Made by a program: the position numbers and the translations under genes | The notes under the pieces: model-generated | What the model was told of the DNA's origin: nothing | Database searches by the model: none | The model's input: only the letters and a program-made list of their open reading frames with translations | Assembly (NCBI RefSeq): GCF_000238295.3 | Contig: NZ_AHCD03000044.1 | Location: forward strand, 124,001 to 188,000 | Reading direction: 5' to 3' | From: Pseudoalteromonas rubra | GTDB taxonomy: Bacteria; Pseudomonadota; Gammaproteobacteria; Enterobacterales; Alteromonadaceae | Length of the DNA: 64,000 nt | Shown: piece after piece, positions 8,994-16,622 of the stretch | How the letters are laid out: every line of letters starts with the position of its first letter | Position numbering within the stretch: position 1 is the stretch's first letter

Positions 8994-9024
8994 AAGCCGG
9001 GCTAATGCGCTCGGCTTTTTTGTT
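8994..9024 (+). terminator. rho-independent terminator
   Basis: AAGCCGGGC pairs with GCTCGGCTT (9 bp with one G-T wobble) around the loop TAATGC, and a T-rich run follows. It ends the YebC-like transcript. Confidence 0.85.
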
Positions 9025-9124
9025 TTATGAATGACCTGTTTAAGGTGAGGCCTTCTTTGAACCTGGCTGTTGACAAATAGTGTAGCGCCACTAGTATGAG
9101 CGCCCTCCCCATAACTTAGGAACA

Positions 9125-9469
9125 ATGATGAAACAATTATTATTGTTAATTGCAGTGATATTTGCGTTTAATGCTAATGCGCAACATTTCGCCGTAAGCA
9201 ATGCAAAAATGCTCAGTATTTCGATGAGAACTGTAGAATATTCAGACTCACGATATGCCGATATGGCATTGGTGAAATTTGATAAAAATTTCTCGGATTC
9301 GGCATCAGGCTGTGTCAAGAATATGGCTTATTTGCACCCTGCACAAGATGCCGCTATTTTTTCGGCGTTACTGGCCAATAAAGCAATGGATATTGCTATG
9401 ACCGTAACGATCGACTCCAATATGACCAAAATTGGACCGTGGTGCAAGCTGGTAGCAATCGAGTATTAA
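9125..9469 (+). CDS. small exported protein of unknown function
   Basis: A 114-residue protein not recognised. Its N-terminus is a clear Sec signal (LLLLIAVIFAF, cleavage after ANA at residue 19), leaving a mature chain of about 95 residues. Two cysteines, at 63 and 107, could form a disulfide in the periplasm. The mature part is a mix of predicted strands and one Ala-rich helix (DAAIFSALLANKAMDIAM). AGGA lies just upstream; the ATG at 9125 is followed by a second ATG, and either could be used. It is flanked by terminators on both sides, so it is its own transcription unit. Confidence 0.65.
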   Translation: MMKQLLLLIAVIFAFNANAQHFAVSNAKMLSISMRTVEYSDSRYADMALVKFDKNFSDSASGCVKNMAYLHPAQDAAIFSALLANKAMDIAMTVTIDSNMTKIGPWCKLVAIEY

Positions 9470-9531
9470 TGTCAGACCATGCGTGCTGTTTGAACATGCA
9501 CTTTGATGTGTGATTGCACAGCAAAAACGGT

Positions 9532-9561
9532 AAAAAACGGGTATAAACTAGCCCGTTTTTT
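9532..9561. terminator. bidirectional rho-independent terminator
   Basis: AAAAAACGGG pairs with CCCGTTTTTT around a 10-base loop. The A and T tracts give a U run in either direction, so it can serve both the small exported gene and the convergent phytase gene. Confidence 0.8.
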
Positions 9562-9642
9562 GTAGGTGCTGGACTGTACAGGCAGGCTGACTTAAACAGG
9601 CTTTATAAGCCAAAGTAAAGCCTACATACAGCGTGCGTAGCG

Positions 9643-11574
9643 CTATTTCGGGGTGTCACTTAACCCCGTGGCTGTTAACACATCCTGCCAGCTAACGTAT
9701 TTAAAGTTTTGTGGTTTATCCGGAAAGCGGTTACGACCATCCTGGATCACCAGCAGGCCTTCGGGGTAGTCTGGTGTACGCAGGCGGGTGGACAAAGCAA
9801 GGCCATCCGTTTCTGATGCCCCATCAATGCCGTTAAAGCCATCCAGACCGACGCGAAACCCGGCCAGATGTCGGTATGGGGGCGTTGCTTCGTATAGTTG
9901 ATAGCTGTTGTTGCCCTGGCTGGAAACGACCAGAACAGGTGATTTGCCAAACGATAAGGCAAGGCCTTCGACGTCATCAACAAGGTGCTCACCCACTTTG
10001 GCTACTGACACAGGCTGACTGTTATCCGCCGGGTTCAGGCTGGTGGCCCAGATCCCAACATCTTCTTCGCCAATAAACAAGCGGCCGCGCTCATCATCTG
10101 CCACACAGCCTTCCGGTTGTGAGTTCAATGATATTTGGCGTACTTTTGCGGCGGCAATTTTGCCTGTGTTAGCTTGTAATGCGTACTGAATTGTCAGACC
10201 GGCTTTATTATTGGCAAATACATAATGGGTGCCTTCAAAAGCGGCCATACAGAGACCATAAATTTCATCAAGCCCGGCTGGCACAGTTCCTAGCCTAAAC
10301 ACTGTGCCATCAGCTTCAACACCATAAAATGCGAGACTATCATCATTGCGCTTGCTTGCAGCAGCGATACTGATGGTGCGACCCTGCCAGCTGAAACCAT
10401 CGCGCAGGTCGACATTATTGAGTCGGCCATCTTTGAACTGTTGCAACAGGTTACCTTTGAGGTCATAGACTTCCAGGCCTTGTTTTTTGTGTGTCCCCAG
10501 TACCAGAGAAGCAGCGGGGTTACTCGGATGCACCCAGATGGCTGGGTCATCCATCGCATCGCCAAACTGTTCAGCAGGGTGGCTTTGTGCTTTGGGTCGA
10601 ACTATTGGCAGCGTTTGCGCGGTTGGGGCAGACTTAAGTGCAATATGTGCACTGGCATAACTGCCTTGTTGTTCATTGGCAAAGCCCAACTCGGCAGTTT
10701 GTTGCCCCGGTGACTGGCTGAGGTTCATCATTGTGGCTTGGTAATTTTTGAGCACTAACGTGTCAGCGGGTATCCAGCTGTCTGCGGCGTCTGGTGTATC
10801 CCAGTAAAGGACCTCCTGGCCATTTTCCAGTAACGCAAATAGTTCGCCAGAGTGACTGGTTGCCAGGCTTATTGCGGGTGCTTGCTGCTCGCCGTATGGG
10901 GCAACCAGAGAGACCGGATAATACTGTGGATTGTCTTCAATGCGTGCTGAATAGCGCCAGATCCCCAGTGGTTCGCTGATGTAGAGGTAGCCATTACCAG
11001 GGTCCACGGCACAGGAGTCGGCATCGTAGGGCAAAGATATTGAGCGTAGTAGTAAGGGGGCTTGCAACCAACGCCGCTGCTGGCGAAGCAGCCATTGTTC
11101 AGCCCTGCCACGACCATCGGAGACAAAGATAGACAGAGTCTGATCTGCCGGATCTGCAAATAAGCAGAAGTTATCAACCAGGAGTCCGGTTTGCGTGAGC
11201 TCAAAGCGTGGTTGCAGTTGTGCATCAGTAGCATCCAGCGTGCCCACAAATACACTGTCTTTGCTGCCTTCAAGTGCGGCATATAGCCACTGGTTGTCAC
11301 TCATCGCACTGAGGCGGAGTTGTTTAAATTCGCCCGGGAGTTGCGCTTTGCGTACATTCCCCTGAAGTAGACTGAGTCCATGGTGTTCTGATGCCGTTAA
11401 TACCTGATCTGTTCCGGGTAAGTGCCAGCTGTCAACAATCGCCTCGACGGAGCCTTGTATTTTGGTTGGTAGTGTTTGCGTAGCTACTTGTTGTGGCTGC
11501 TGGCTTTGGCAGGCGCTTAAAGCGCCCAGTAGACCTAAGGTAAGCATGGTTTTGGATAAGGTTTGTATGTTCAT
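9643..11574 (-). CDS. beta-propeller phytase lipoprotein, two-domain
   Basis: A 643-residue envelope lipoprotein (lipobox LSAC, Cys22). The C-terminal half, about residues 335-640, is a full beta-propeller phytase. It begins DDPAIWVHPSNP, followed by LGTHKKQGLEVYDL and DEIYGLC; these acidic and basic positions bind the calcium ions and phosphates in the family. The N-terminal half, about 40-320, looks like a second, more divergent propeller-type domain (DGRGRAEQWLL, PDAADSWIP) without the full ligand set. Such tandem arrangements are known in Shewanella-like phytases, where the extra domain aids activity. The enzyme removes phosphate from phytate outside the cytoplasm. CGGAGC precedes the ATG. 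Confidence 0.88.
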   Translation of the reverse strand: MNIQTLSKTMLTLGLLGALSACQSQQPQQVATQTLPTKIQGSVEAIVDSWHLPGTDQVLTASEHHGLSLLQGNVRKAQLPGEFKQLRLSAMSDNQWLYAALEGSKDSVFVGTLDATDAQLQPRFELTQTGLLVDNFCLFADPADQTLSIFVSDGRGRAEQWLLRQQRRWLQAPLLLRSISLPYDADSCAVDPGNGYLYISEPLGIWRYSARIEDNPQYYPVSLVAPYGEQQAPAISLATSHSGELFALLENGQEVLYWDTPDAADSWIPADTLVLKNYQATMMNLSQSPGQQTAELGFANEQQGSYASAHIALKSAPTAQTLPIVRPKAQSHPAEQFGDAMDDPAIWVHPSNPAASLVLGTHKKQGLEVYDLKGNLLQQFKDGRLNNVDLRDGFSWQGRTISIAAASKRNDDSLAFYGVEADGTVFRLGTVPAGLDEIYGLCMAAFEGTHYVFANNKAGLTIQYALQANTGKIAAAKVRQISLNSQPEGCVADDERGRLFIGEEDVGIWATSLNPADNSQPVSVAKVGEHLVDDVEGLALSFGKSPVLVVSSQGNNSYQLYEATPPYRHLAGFRVGLDGFNGIDGASETDGLALSTRLRTPDYPEGLLVIQDGRNRFPDKPQNFKYVSWQDVLTATGLSDTPK

Positions 11575-11963
11575 ATTTTTGCTCCGACATCACAGAGAAC
11601 TGACAGAAGCGAGCCAACATCAGGTGTTGTGTGCAGGCCGCCAAACCATCAACGGGTGTAAAGTGAGCGCTACCTTAAGCAGGTAGTGTGACAGTTCTGT
11701 TTCACCCTGAGCTGGGTTTGGCAGTCGATGGACCTAAAACGATGCAGATAGAACAATATAGTTGTCATGGTGAGCTGCTTTGTCTTAACAGTATCGTCTT
11801 TATCTCATATAAAACGTAATAAAATCATGGTGATATTCAGTTTTATTCAGAGGGCTGTATAAACTGGGACAAGTTAAGTGAGCCATTCTGGCCGGGTCCA
11901 ATTAGCTCAGACCATTATTGATCTTGCCTTAAAAGTGTCATATATCCGAGCTAGGATACCTAG
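11575..11963. other. intergenic region between phytase and GGDEF genes
   Basis: This divergent promoter region contains a small dyad CTACCT/AGGTAG near 11670-11690. Direct repeats resembling a PhoB box lie at 11589-11606 on the minus strand (CTGTCAG, four bases, CTGTGAT). That site is only 14 bases before the phytase start codon, which is too close for a usual PhoB promoter. Nothing else stands out. Confidence 0.4.
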
Positions 11964-12890
11964 ATGAATGCGCAATTGGCTAAAAAGATGAAGAATGTCA
12001 GCAGCTTATGTTTAACTCTCTGTGTCAGTATCTTGCTGACAGTGTTGGCGCTTTTCATCGGTGACCTGAAATCTGTAAATGACATCGATTGGGTTGACGC
12101 CGCGGGCGAGGCCACTACGTCGATGATGTCAGCTATTTGGTTTATCCTCTTGATGTTGTGTCGTCCAAGAGGCCGGGTTACCACGGTATTGCTGCTGGGT
12201 TCCGCAACTTACTGGCTTACAACCTGGCTGGATCTATTGGATGAGTTCATTGCTTACCCGCTACAAAGCCACCTGTTTACCTGGCTTGAGTCGCTGCCTG
12301 CTCCAGTCAGTATGACCTTGCTAACCTGGGGATTAGTCACCTGGTATCGCGAACAGCAAGCGGTCAATCGTCAGCTGAAACAAAGAGAGCATTTTCATCG
12401 TGAACATAGCCTGATTGACCCCGTAACTCAGCTTTACAGCCTACGCTACTTGTTGATCCAGCTTAACCGTGAAGCGATATTGCATGATAAACGCAACCAG
12501 CCGCTTTCGTTGGTGATGGTTGATATAAAGGGTTTTGCTCAATACAACCGGGTACATGGTGTGCAAAAAGGCGACGAGTCTCTCAATGAGGTTGCCTCTG
12601 CGCTGGAAATTGCGCTGCGAGAAACGGATCTGGCGTGCCGTTACACCAGTGATCGGTTTGCGGTTTTACTGCCCGAAACACCACCGGATGAGGCCAGAGT
12701 CTTCTCTCAGTTGATCCAGGCGTGTTGTAACTCAGCGCTAAAGGGGACGTTGACGGTGACCACAGTACAGGCCACCCGAATTGCCGGGGAATCAGAGCAG
12801 GCGCTGTTCGAACGACTGAATCAGCAGCTGGCGGGAGCGAAACGCACGAGCTCCGTGGCTATGGACGGGGAGGATGGGCGATGTCTTTGA
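11964..12890 (+). CDS. membrane protein with degenerate GGDEF domain
   Basis: A 308-residue protein. Hydrophobic segments near residues 12-32, 50-68 and 72-92 form a short N-terminal membrane sensor with no recognised ligand domain. A GGDEF-like domain follows from about 145 to 295 and begins DPVTQLYSLRYLL. The active-site loop, normally RYGGDEF, reads RYTSDRF at 226-232, so the metal and GTP site is destroyed and diguanylate cyclase activity is unlikely. The inhibitory RxxD site (RETD, 219-222) is intact and at the correct distance of five residues. It could therefore bind c-di-GMP as a receptor or act through contacts. It overlaps the AraC gene by 10 bases, so the two are probably co-translated. 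Confidence 0.85.
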   Translation: MNAQLAKKMKNVSSLCLTLCVSILLTVLALFIGDLKSVNDIDWVDAAGEATTSMMSAIWFILLMLCRPRGRVTTVLLLGSATYWLTTWLDLLDEFIAYPLQSHLFTWLESLPAPVSMTLLTWGLVTWYREQQAVNRQLKQREHFHREHSLIDPVTQLYSLRYLLIQLNREAILHDKRNQPLSLVMVDIKGFAQYNRVHGVQKGDESLNEVASALEIALRETDLACRYTSDRFAVLLPETPPDEARVFSQLIQACCNSALKGTLTVTTVQATRIAGESEQALFERLNQQLAGAKRTSSVAMDGEDGRCL

Positions 12891-13894
12891 AATTTGCCTA
12901 TTTGCATGATAAGCGCATGCCGGCACACTTCCTGATTACCATATTAGAGCTGGCTGAACACTATCAGATAAAACCACAGCACCTGATCCGTGGGTCTCAG
13001 TTGTTTCTTGAAGATTTGGCCTATCCGGGGGCCCAGGTTGCCCCAGTCAACGTACTAATTATCCTGAAAAAGCTCAAGCGAGAGCTTGCTGAGCAGCCGC
13101 AATTAGCGATGGAGCTGGGACAAAGAATCGCGACCGGACATGGTCATGTTTTGTTTGATTTGTGGCGGTATGCCCCTGACCTGCACAGCGCACTGACGGC
13201 CTGGGCAAGAGTACAAAAAGGGTTTGAGACGCTGATCCAGTTTAATGTTGAGCGACACCAGGGCAAGCTGTATATCAGGCTGACTGAATCAGCGTCGTTG
13301 AGCACTCAACAACGAATGGTGTTTGAGATTGTCCTGTCGGCTTGTCGCTTGTTGCTGAAAGAGCAGCTAGGCGCACAGACCTGGATACAGATCGAGCTGC
13401 CCTGGTCGCAACCCGGGCAGGATTTTCATTATCCGGTCTATCTGGGTGAGCATGTGCGGTTTAATGCACCGCGTTGCGCGATTGTGCTGTCAGACGAGGT
13501 GATGTATCAGCCTTTCAAAGAGGCCAGTGCACTGCGCTTTGCTCAGGCAAAACGCAGTGCCAGTCAGGTATCGCACCCACCGCAATTGCTTCAGGCACAC
13601 TTACGTCGCTTGTTTCGAAAGAACCTTGGACAGGCCTGGTCGCTGGAATATACCGCCAATTATCTGGGCATGAGCCCGGCCACACTCAAGCGTCGTCTCA
13701 AACAAGACGGCACCAATTTTAAATTGTTGGTTGATGAAGTGAGGGGGCAAGAAGCGTTGCACTTGATGGACCTTAATCAGTGGAATAACAGTCAGCTTGC
13801 CAGCACCATGGCGTTTGCCGATGTGCATAGCTTTCGACGCGCGTTTAAACGTTGGACGGGCGCTGTACCAAGTGCTTTTCGTTGTGGTTCGTAA
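12881..13894 (+). CDS. AraC-family transcriptional regulator (OruR/ArgR-type N-terminal domain)
   Basis: A 337-residue regulator. Residues 1-210 form the ligand or oligomerisation domain common to the AraC subgroup with an arabinose-binding-like N-terminus (for example ELGQRIATGHGHVLFDLWRYAPDL). The C-terminal 100 residues hold the two helix-turn-helix motifs: SLEYTANYLGMSPATLKRRL first, then ASTMAFADVHSFRRAFKRWT second, ending VPSAFR. The start ATG is within the preceding GGDEF gene and follows GGGGAGG. Target genes are unknown; the shared operon hints that the membrane protein modulates it or shares its signal. Confidence 0.87.
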   Translation: MSLKFAYLHDKRMPAHFLITILELAEHYQIKPQHLIRGSQLFLEDLAYPGAQVAPVNVLIILKKLKRELAEQPQLAMELGQRIATGHGHVLFDLWRYAPDLHSALTAWARVQKGFETLIQFNVERHQGKLYIRLTESASLSTQQRMVFEIVLSACRLLLKEQLGAQTWIQIELPWSQPGQDFHYPVYLGEHVRFNAPRCAIVLSDEVMYQPFKEASALRFAQAKRSASQVSHPPQLLQAHLRRLFRKNLGQAWSLEYTANYLGMSPATLKRRLKQDGTNFKLLVDEVRGQEALHLMDLNQWNNSQLASTMAFADVHSFRRAFKRWTGAVPSAFRCGS

Positions 13895-13952
13895 GGTGAC
13901 AGTCATGAAATCTGAGTAGGTGTATATAGGTTTATTTGCAAAATAGCTTTAT

Positions 13953-13985
13953 TTAGGCAGCGAGCTGAACTCGCCAGCTGCCTAA
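13953..13985. terminator. hairpin between convergent genes
   Basis: TTAGGCAGC pairs with GCTGCCTAA (9 bp) around a 15-base loop that itself contains a short GAG/CTC pair. It lies between the ends of the AraC gene and the small peptide gene. There is no strong T run. Confidence 0.45.
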
Positions 13986-14010
13986 GTGTAAAAATCAATA
14001 ATCACCTGTA

Positions 14011-14217
14011 TTAACACCAAACACACGATTCTTTGGTGACCTCTATACACATATCAGAATCACACATGCACCCTGACTCACAAGTCATGTCAGTTTCTAC
14101 TGGTTCAGGGTAGTTGTCATCTTGTCCACCTGCAATACGGCGGGTTTTATTGAGCATAATGAGCTTTTTATCCATTGAGAGGCGCTTGAGGTTAGTCTTC
14201 TTAACTGTAAATTTCAT
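14011..14217 (-). CDS. double-glycine leader, Cys-rich small peptide (RiPP-precursor-like)
   Basis: A 68-residue peptide. Residues 1-31 are a charged leader, starting MKFTVKKTNLKRLS and ending IAGG, a classic double-glycine cleavage site. The 37-residue core after it is acidic and has six cysteines at 46, 50, 52, 57, 65 and 68, with the last one at the C-terminus. The leader aligns without gaps to that of the peptide at 31597-31791 (11 identical positions of 31). Such leaders are processed by C39-peptidase ABC exporters; none lies in this window. AAGGA precedes the ATG by 10 bases. Whether the cysteines form disulfides, thioethers or bind metal is unknown. Confidence 0.75.
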   Translation of the reverse strand: MKFTVKKTNLKRLSMDKKLIMLNKTRRIAGGQDDNYPEPVETDMTCESGCMCDSDMCIEVTKESCVWC

Positions 14218-14545
14218 AAGTGTTGTATCCTTGTTTTGTTATAACATGTCATTTTTGTGACACTATGAAACTAATAAAATGTTAACCTGTAGTCAATCTT
14301 TTGTTTTTAATTTGAGTCCATAGATATCCAGCTGATTGTCTTGATCCCAACGCTAAACGTACTAATTAGAGCGCACTTTTGGTGTTTGTTCTGGCAGCAA
14401 AACGCTTGTTGTTCTGATTGGGACGAGTATTGAGTTTGATGAGCTTTAACAGGGTGAAATAAGGAGTTATTGTCATTTACTGCTGAGGTTAACAGAGTAG
14501 CAATTAGCCAGGCACTTATGCGCTAAGTGCCTGGTTGTTTAGAGA
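14218..14545. other. intergenic region upstream of the small peptide gene
   Basis: It must hold the minus-strand promoter for the Cys-rich peptide. An inverted repeat TGTCA, six bases, TGACA at 14247-14262 lies 30-45 bases before the ATG and could be an operator. A T/A-rich stretch follows. A hairpin near 14508-14534 is listed separately. No other gene is visible. Confidence 0.4.
14508..14534 (-). terminator. hairpin after the porin gene
   Basis: CCAGGCACTTA pairs perfectly with TAAGTGCCTGG (11 bp, 5-base loop), 11 bases after the porin stop on the minus strand. The following sequence is not T-rich, so termination may be partial, but the position fits the end of the bet transcription unit. 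Confidence 0.6.
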
Positions 14546-15256
14546 TTACAAGTCAAATGTTCTTGAAATCGCGAACACGAACCGGTCGTCGGAATGTTCG
14601 CCATCAATCGTGGTGTCTTCCAGCGTAAAGGTCAGATCGAAATCAAACTGGGTGGTGGTATAAGAGATATAATAGTGTGTATAGGAGCTGTCTAGCCCGA
14701 GTTCATCCCAGGCATGTTTATCTGCATCGAATGAATTAGATACATCGCCGCTCAGGGTAATAGAGTGGTTGTCGGCGATATCAAAGGTATGCGACAGCAT
14801 CATAATGGTATGACCAACATCTTTACCGGCGTAATCCCAGCTGTACCACAGGTTGATATTCGTCGTCCCCAGGCTACTGGCATAGGCAAACTTGGAATAG
14901 ACTTCTGGGTAGTTAAAGCTGCTGGCGTCGGTGAAGCCGTGGTAGCTGTAATAGGCAATACCATAGTCCAGTGACCAGGCACTTGAAAGGTCAGTGGTGT
15001 TACCAACGTAAAAATCGAGCTCATGGCTGGTGTCGTCACCAAAATCTACCCCTGATCCCCAAGTACCCACATACCAACCCGCATCATCGGCATAGTCCAG
15101 GCTGCCCTGGATAGTCGCATCGCCTTGCGTCTGTGAAACACCGTTAAAGGTATAGTCAGACGTAGCAGTAATGGTGGTCGACAAACCTGCCACAGCGAGA
15201 TTAGATAGCATAGCCAAAGGGAGTGCGCAGAGTGTTGTTTTTAAATTTATTTTCAT
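14546..15256 (-). CDS. TorF-like putative porin
   Basis: A 236-residue outer-membrane protein. The signal peptide ends AVA at residue 23. The mature protein starts LSTTITATSDYTFNGVSQ, the hallmark of the TIGR02001/TorF family, and continues as alternating amphipathic strands (YVGTWGSGVDFG, YGIAYYSYHGF) to a C-terminal aromatic-rich strand ending FAISRTFDL. Eight to twelve strands are likely. It starts 12 bases after the stop of the BCCT transporter gene, so it belongs to the betaine operon. It may help choline or another small solute pass the outer membrane; the substrate is an inference from context. Confidence 0.82.
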   Translation of the reverse strand: MKINLKTTLCALPLAMLSNLAVAGLSTTITATSDYTFNGVSQTQGDATIQGSLDYADDAGWYVGTWGSGVDFGDDTSHELDFYVGNTTDLSSAWSLDYGIAYYSYHGFTDASSFNYPEVYSKFAYASSLGTTNINLWYSWDYAGKDVGHTIMMLSHTFDIADNHSITLSGDVSNSFDADKHAWDELGLDSSYTHYYISYTTTQFDFDLTFTLEDTTIDGEHSDDRFVFAISRTFDL

Positions 15257-15268
15257 TTCTTTTGAACC

Positions 15269-16492
15269 TTAGTTTACGGTCTCGATACGGCTGAAGTCGA
15301 TGGTATTCTCTTTCGGTGAACGGGTAATGTTGGCCACTGTTTTGAATTTGCTATAGCAAATATAGCCAAAGCAGCCAAAAAAGAGCGCAATAACCAGTGC
15401 ACCAACCCATTGTATCTGCAAAAAGTTTAGTTTAAATAGCAGCGTCAGCAACGACAGGGCGGCAATATTAAACAAAATATAGTTGCGTTTCCCGAGTTTT
15501 TTAACCGTCAAACCCAGGTTGTCGGTATACAGTCGGACTAATGAGTCCAGAGAGTTGATCACGAAAATCACGCCAACCACTACCATGGCAAGGTTCTTGA
15601 TGCCCGCAGTGTCGATCCCCGCTTCATGATAGTGATACAAGACACTAAACCAGACAGCGATGGGAATAGACGGGAACACCAGCATCGCAGCCAGTACCTG
15701 ATAGGTTTTCAGGCCACCGACAAAACGCGAGGTGAACTGACCTATCATAATGCTCCACGCAAACCACCAGAACAGATAAAATTCGTGGTAATCGTTAAGT
15801 GGCAACACAAACTCGTTGATATTACTGAAGTAGCTACCCAGCATCGCAATGTTATTCGTAAAGGCGCTCATCTCACTGTCACCAAATACGAACGCAGAGG
15901 CCCACATAAAGGCGATCAGGGCGATAAACATCCAGGTCGTAGAGATACTCAGAATGCGTACATACTTCAGGCTGGTGCTTGAATACACCGCAAAACAAAT
16001 GGCGGCGAACACGATGAGATAAAAGGTTGGCACGATGGACTCGCCATCGCCCACACTTGGCATATACCAGGGCAGGTTAGTCAGCAACAGATAGGCCGTA
16101 AAGGCGCAAGTACCAATAATAACGACATTATTGATAAATTTAACCCAGGGAATTTCGAAGAACTTCACCTTAGGTTCTATTACGCAGAAATAAAAACACG
16201 TCAGAAAATAAAATCCCCAGATCAGGAAGCCCCAAAAGCCAAATTCAATGGCGAGTGGATTGGCAAACGCATATTCTGGGCTTGCTTTTATGTCTGCGTA
16301 ACCCGCAAACTCCGTCAGCGGAAACATGATAAGTCCAACATCCAGGCCGGACGTAAATAAGATAGCAATAAAGGTAAAAGTTTTAACCGGTGTCACACCG
16401 ACACAGCGTAAATTTCCCCATTTTAATAGAATAAAAGCGATAGCAACCAGGGTGAATACAATGCCTGCACTAAGCCATACTGTCATTGTCAC
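15269..16492 (-). CDS. BCCT-family transporter, short form (probable choline/betaine uptake)
   Basis: A 407-residue inner-membrane protein with about 10-11 hydrophobic segments. FWWFAWSIMIGQFTSRFVGG is the BCCT signature region that carries the substrate-binding aromatic Trp residues. Typical BCCT carriers have 500-680 residues and 12 helices; this one lacks the long N-terminal region and any C-terminal osmosensing tail, yet the frame is intact with a good ribosome site (GGGAGGG) before ATG. It sits 130 bases after betA, so it is likely the choline importer feeding BetA and BetB. It may be a distinct short subfamily rather than a truncation. Confidence 0.82.
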   Translation of the reverse strand: MTMTVWLSAGIVFTLVAIAFILLKWGNLRCVGVTPVKTFTFIAILFTSGLDVGLIMFPLTEFAGYADIKASPEYAFANPLAIEFGFWGFLIWGFYFLTCFYFCVIEPKVKFFEIPWVKFINNVVIIGTCAFTAYLLLTNLPWYMPSVGDGESIVPTFYLIVFAAICFAVYSSTSLKYVRILSISTTWMFIALIAFMWASAFVFGDSEMSAFTNNIAMLGSYFSNINEFVLPLNDYHEFYLFWWFAWSIMIGQFTSRFVGGLKTYQVLAAMLVFPSIPIAVWFSVLYHYHEAGIDTAGIKNLAMVVVGVIFVINSLDSLVRLYTDNLGLTVKKLGKRNYILFNIAALSLLTLLFKLNFLQIQWVGALVIALFFGCFGYICYSKFKTVANITRSPKENTIDFSRIETVN

Positions 16493-16622
16493 CCTCCCAA
16501 AATAAGTAAAAATAACTCATTGTCTCTCCGTTTTTTATTGTTTCCGCATTAACCCGATACAACCAATTTGTATCGAGCACCACTGCAGACCCCACGACCC
16601 GGTTGGGCCGCAGGTGGCTTTG

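Noticed and set aside
11589..11606. PhoB-box-like direct repeats before the phytase gene
   Set aside because: The repeats (CTGTCAG and CTGTGAT, 11-base phase on the minus strand) look right but are only 14 bases from the start codon, leaving no room for a -10 element and leader.
15269..16492. BCCT transporter as a frameshifted pseudogene
   Set aside because: The frame is intact from a good ribosome site to the stop, core motifs are present, and no lost remnant is visible on either side, so a short subfamily is more likely.
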